Source: Hyalangium ruber (GTDB taxonomy: Bacteria > Myxococcota > Myxococcia > Myxococcales > Myxococcaceae). Taken from it: a stretch of 64,000 nucleotides of DNA. Under the pieces are notes generated by a model. That model was not told the origin of the DNA and ran no database searches. It worked only from the letters and a program-made list of their open reading frames with translations. Where the stretch lies: positions 62,001 through 126,000 of the forward strand of contig NZ_JAXIVS010000017.1 in NCBI RefSeq assembly GCF_034259325.1, given 5' to 3'. This document shows, in pieces, positions 62,438-64,000 of the stretch; within the stretch, counting starts at the first letter, position 1, and each line of letters starts with the position of its first letter. Position numbers and translations under genes: made by a program.

Positions 62438-63225
62438 CTGCTCGCGGAGGTGTAGTGGCCGATGGAGCGCAGCCACACGCGCCGCGAGACGAAGGCGAAC
62501 ACGCAGGAGCCCACCACGGCGGCCACCAGGGACTTCAACGGCAGGCGCCCAAGCATCGCCTCCGCCGGAAAGGTGGTCATCAGCGCCAGCGGGATGATGA
62601 AGGTGAAGACGAAGGCCAGCGCTCCCTTGAAGATGGGAGCGGGCCAGCGCGCGGCGTCGAAGATGGACTGGAAGAAGTAGGTGAGGTTGTCCACGCGCAC
62701 CACGAAGAAGGCCGCGCTCACCGTGAGGATCCACAGCGAGTAGAGCAGGAGCGTGCTGGTGGCCAGCAGCACCAGCGCGGCGAAGAGCCCGGGGATGGAG
62801 GGCCCTCGCCCCAGCAGGTGGAAGGCGTAGATGAAGATGCCGATGCCGGTGAGGACGTTGGTGGCCCGCCACGGCAGGAAGCGCGTGGTGGACACCAGGA
62901 ACTGCGCATCCGCGGGCTTGAGCAGCACGAAGTCCAGCGTGCCCTTGCGGATGTGCTCCACCACGCCGTTGAGGCTGGGTGTAATCGCCCCCTCCAGCAC
63001 GCCCTGCAACAAGGTGAACCAGCCCACCACCAGCAGCGCCTCGCCGAAGCTCCACCCGGCGATGCTGCCTCGGTCCCCGTAGACGACGAACAGCGGCGCC
63101 AACGCCGTGCCCGTCCAGAAGAGGGAGATGAGCCCCTCCAGCAGGAAGTCCCCTCGGTACTGCATGGCCAGCAGGCTCGAGGCTCTCAGCTGTACGCCCA
63201 GCAAGCGCAGGTAGCGGCTCAGCAT
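62434..63225 (-). CDS. ABC-2 family permease (DUF990-like)
   Basis: 263 aa with six membrane segments. Matches the ABC2_membrane_6 family: LLAMQYRGDFLLEGLISLFWTGTA (shown in part), VVEHIRKGTLDFVLLKPAD and FPAEAMLGRLP. Forms a permease with the upstream homologous gene; the substrate is unknown. It begins 4 bases after the stop of the neighbouring permease gene. Confidence 0.87.
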   Translation of the reverse strand: MLSRYLRLLGVQLRASSLLAMQYRGDFLLEGLISLFWTGTALAPLFVVYGDRGSIAGWSFGEALLVVGWFTLLQGVLEGAITPSLNGVVEHIRKGTLDFVLLKPADAQFLVSTTRFLPWRATNVLTGIGIFIYAFHLLGRGPSIPGLFAALVLLATSTLLLYSLWILTVSAAFFVVRVDNLTYFFQSIFDAARWPAPIFKGALAFVFTFIIPLALMTTFPAEAMLGRLPLKSLVAAVVGSCVFAFVSRRVWLRSIGHYTSASS

Positions 63226-63229
63226 GCGC

Positions 63230-64000
63230 CTATCCTCCGAACGCCGCGAAGCGCCGCAGGCCCCGCCGCCAGAGGGTAATGGCGAAGACGCCCATGACCA
63301 GCACCCACAGCCACTGGCGGCCCAGCATCAGCAGCGCCTCCTGGAGGCCGTGCTTGTTCGTCATCAACTCCACGGGCAGGCCGATCTGGTTGCGGAAGGG
63401 CAGCCAGTCGGCGATGGAGCGCAACAGGGGCGGGAACAGCTCCACCGGGTACATGTACCCGGAGAAGACGAAGAAGAGCACCAGCCACACGTCCATCAGC
63501 TTCTGGCTGCTCTCCATGAAGAGCGCCATGGTGCCGATGGCCACGTTGGCCAGGAAGGTGATGAGCCACCCGCCGAGAATCGCCACCAGCAGCATCGGCC
63601 AGCCCCACCAGTGCTGGGGCACCGCCTGGCCTCCTACGATGGAGAGCGAGAGCAGCGTCACCGGCACGGCGATGAGGAGGCGCATGGGGAACGCCCCGAG
63701 GTTCTCCGCCGCGTAGGACCAGAGCGGCGAGATGGGGCGCAGCAGGCGCATGGCCAGCGTGCCCTGGCGCACCTCGAAGTTGATCTGCCAGGCGGCCCAG
63801 GCGCCGGTGAGCTGGCGCACCACGAAGGTGGCCAGGAAGTAGCCCACGAAGTCCGGGGCGCCGTAGCGGCCGATGGGCGCTTCCCGGGCCACCGCCGTCC
63901 ACAGCGCCATCATGATGAGGGGCATGGTGGTGGACAGCACCCAGACGATCAGCTCGGCCCGATAGGCGAGGGCTTCGGAGACGCCGACGCGCAGGAGCGT
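63230..64000 (-). CDS. ABC-2 family permease, cut by the right edge
   Basis: At least 257 aa; the reading frame stays open to the window end, so the true start is beyond it. Family marks: NFEVRQGTLAMRLLRPISPLW, VFSGYMYPVELFPPLLRSIADWLP (shown in part) and LPVELM. It pairs with the downstream permease gene. The ATP-binding subunit gene, not seen here, is probably just beyond the edge on the same strand. Confidence 0.82.
   Translation of the reverse strand, partial: TLLRVGVSEALAYRAELIVWVLSTTMPLIMMALWTAVAREAPIGRYGAPDFVGYFLATFVVRQLTGAWAAWQINFEVRQGTLAMRLLRPISPLWSYAAENLGAFPMRLLIAVPVTLLSLSIVGGQAVPQHWWGWPMLLVAILGGWLITFLANVAIGTMALFMESSQKLMDVWLVLFFVFSGYMYPVELFPPLLRSIADWLPFRNQIGLPVELMTNKHGLQEALLMLGRQWLWVLVMGVFAITLWRRGLRRFAAFGG

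Overview
The window is about 64 kb of very GC-rich DNA with densely packed genes on both strands. Several convergent pairs are separated by 1-5 bases or share stop-codon bases. Gene content points to a myxobacterium (Myxococcota, probably the Cystobacterineae / Archangium-Cystobacter-Stigmatella side). The indicators are two eukaryotic-like Ser/Thr kinases, many lipoproteins with LxxC lipoboxes, a HYDIN-type 'choice of anchor' lipoprotein, a TonB-dependent receptor that carries its own TonB_C domain, minor pilins, a chemoreceptor and frequent GTG starts. That assignment is inference from content; no rRNA or tRNA gene was recognised.

Layout. 1-5 kb: a TIM-barrel lipoprotein, then a leftward cobalamin adenosyltransferase / queG / esterase run, divergent from thyA-folA. 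5-8.5 kb: a cytochrome c-FTR1 iron permease behind a Fur-box-like site, then two envelope proteins. 8.65-11.75 kb: an operon of four minor pilin/pseudopilin-like proteins with a repeat-rich upstream region. 11.75-15.6 kb: cysteine dioxygenase divergent from a YeiH-type putative sulfate exporter, then hppD divergent from a LysR regulator with a clear ATTGT-N11-ACAAT operator candidate. 15.7-18.65 kb: a Crp-family regulator, a TPR/double-CNB protein and three tiny basic proteins, with two perfect TGTGA-N6-TCACA sites in the middle. 18.7-23 kb: a Nudix-metallo-beta-lactamase fusion coupled to an HD phosphohydrolase, then an ATP-grasp ligase overlapping a GNAT gene by 131 nt. 23-33.7 kb: transglutaminase, DUF4241/HEAT protein, ferritin-like metal-dependent hydrolase, LysR, DUF255 thioredoxin-like protein, secreted hydrolase, GT39 membrane enzyme and a small P-loop kinase.

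33.7-64 kb: TonB-dependent receptor plus lipoprotein partner, another lipoprotein, SF1 helicase plus alpha/beta hydrolase, the large HYDIN/VWA lipoprotein, a Ser/Thr kinase and a chemoreceptor. Next come a ttcA / TerB-like / PhnD-like run, an RNase D-like protein, a small Cys-rich helical protein and an M32 carboxypeptidase. These are followed by a second Ser/Thr kinase, prfC, a RidA-family protein, a lipoprotein, and a secreted lipase with its dedicated foldase. The window closes with a metallophosphoesterase and two ABC-2 permease genes, the second cut by the right edge.

Most genes are chromosomal housekeeping or envelope functions. No insertion sequence, prophage, CRISPR array or integrase was seen. 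The most unusual material is regulatory: the tandem CRP-consensus sites, two 7-bp hairpins before the crp-like start, the LysR operator candidate, the pilin upstream repeats and several long inverted repeats. The unusual proteins are the Nudix-MBL fusion, the TonB_C-receptor fusion, the lipase with an acidic calcium-type insertion and the seven-cysteine helical protein.
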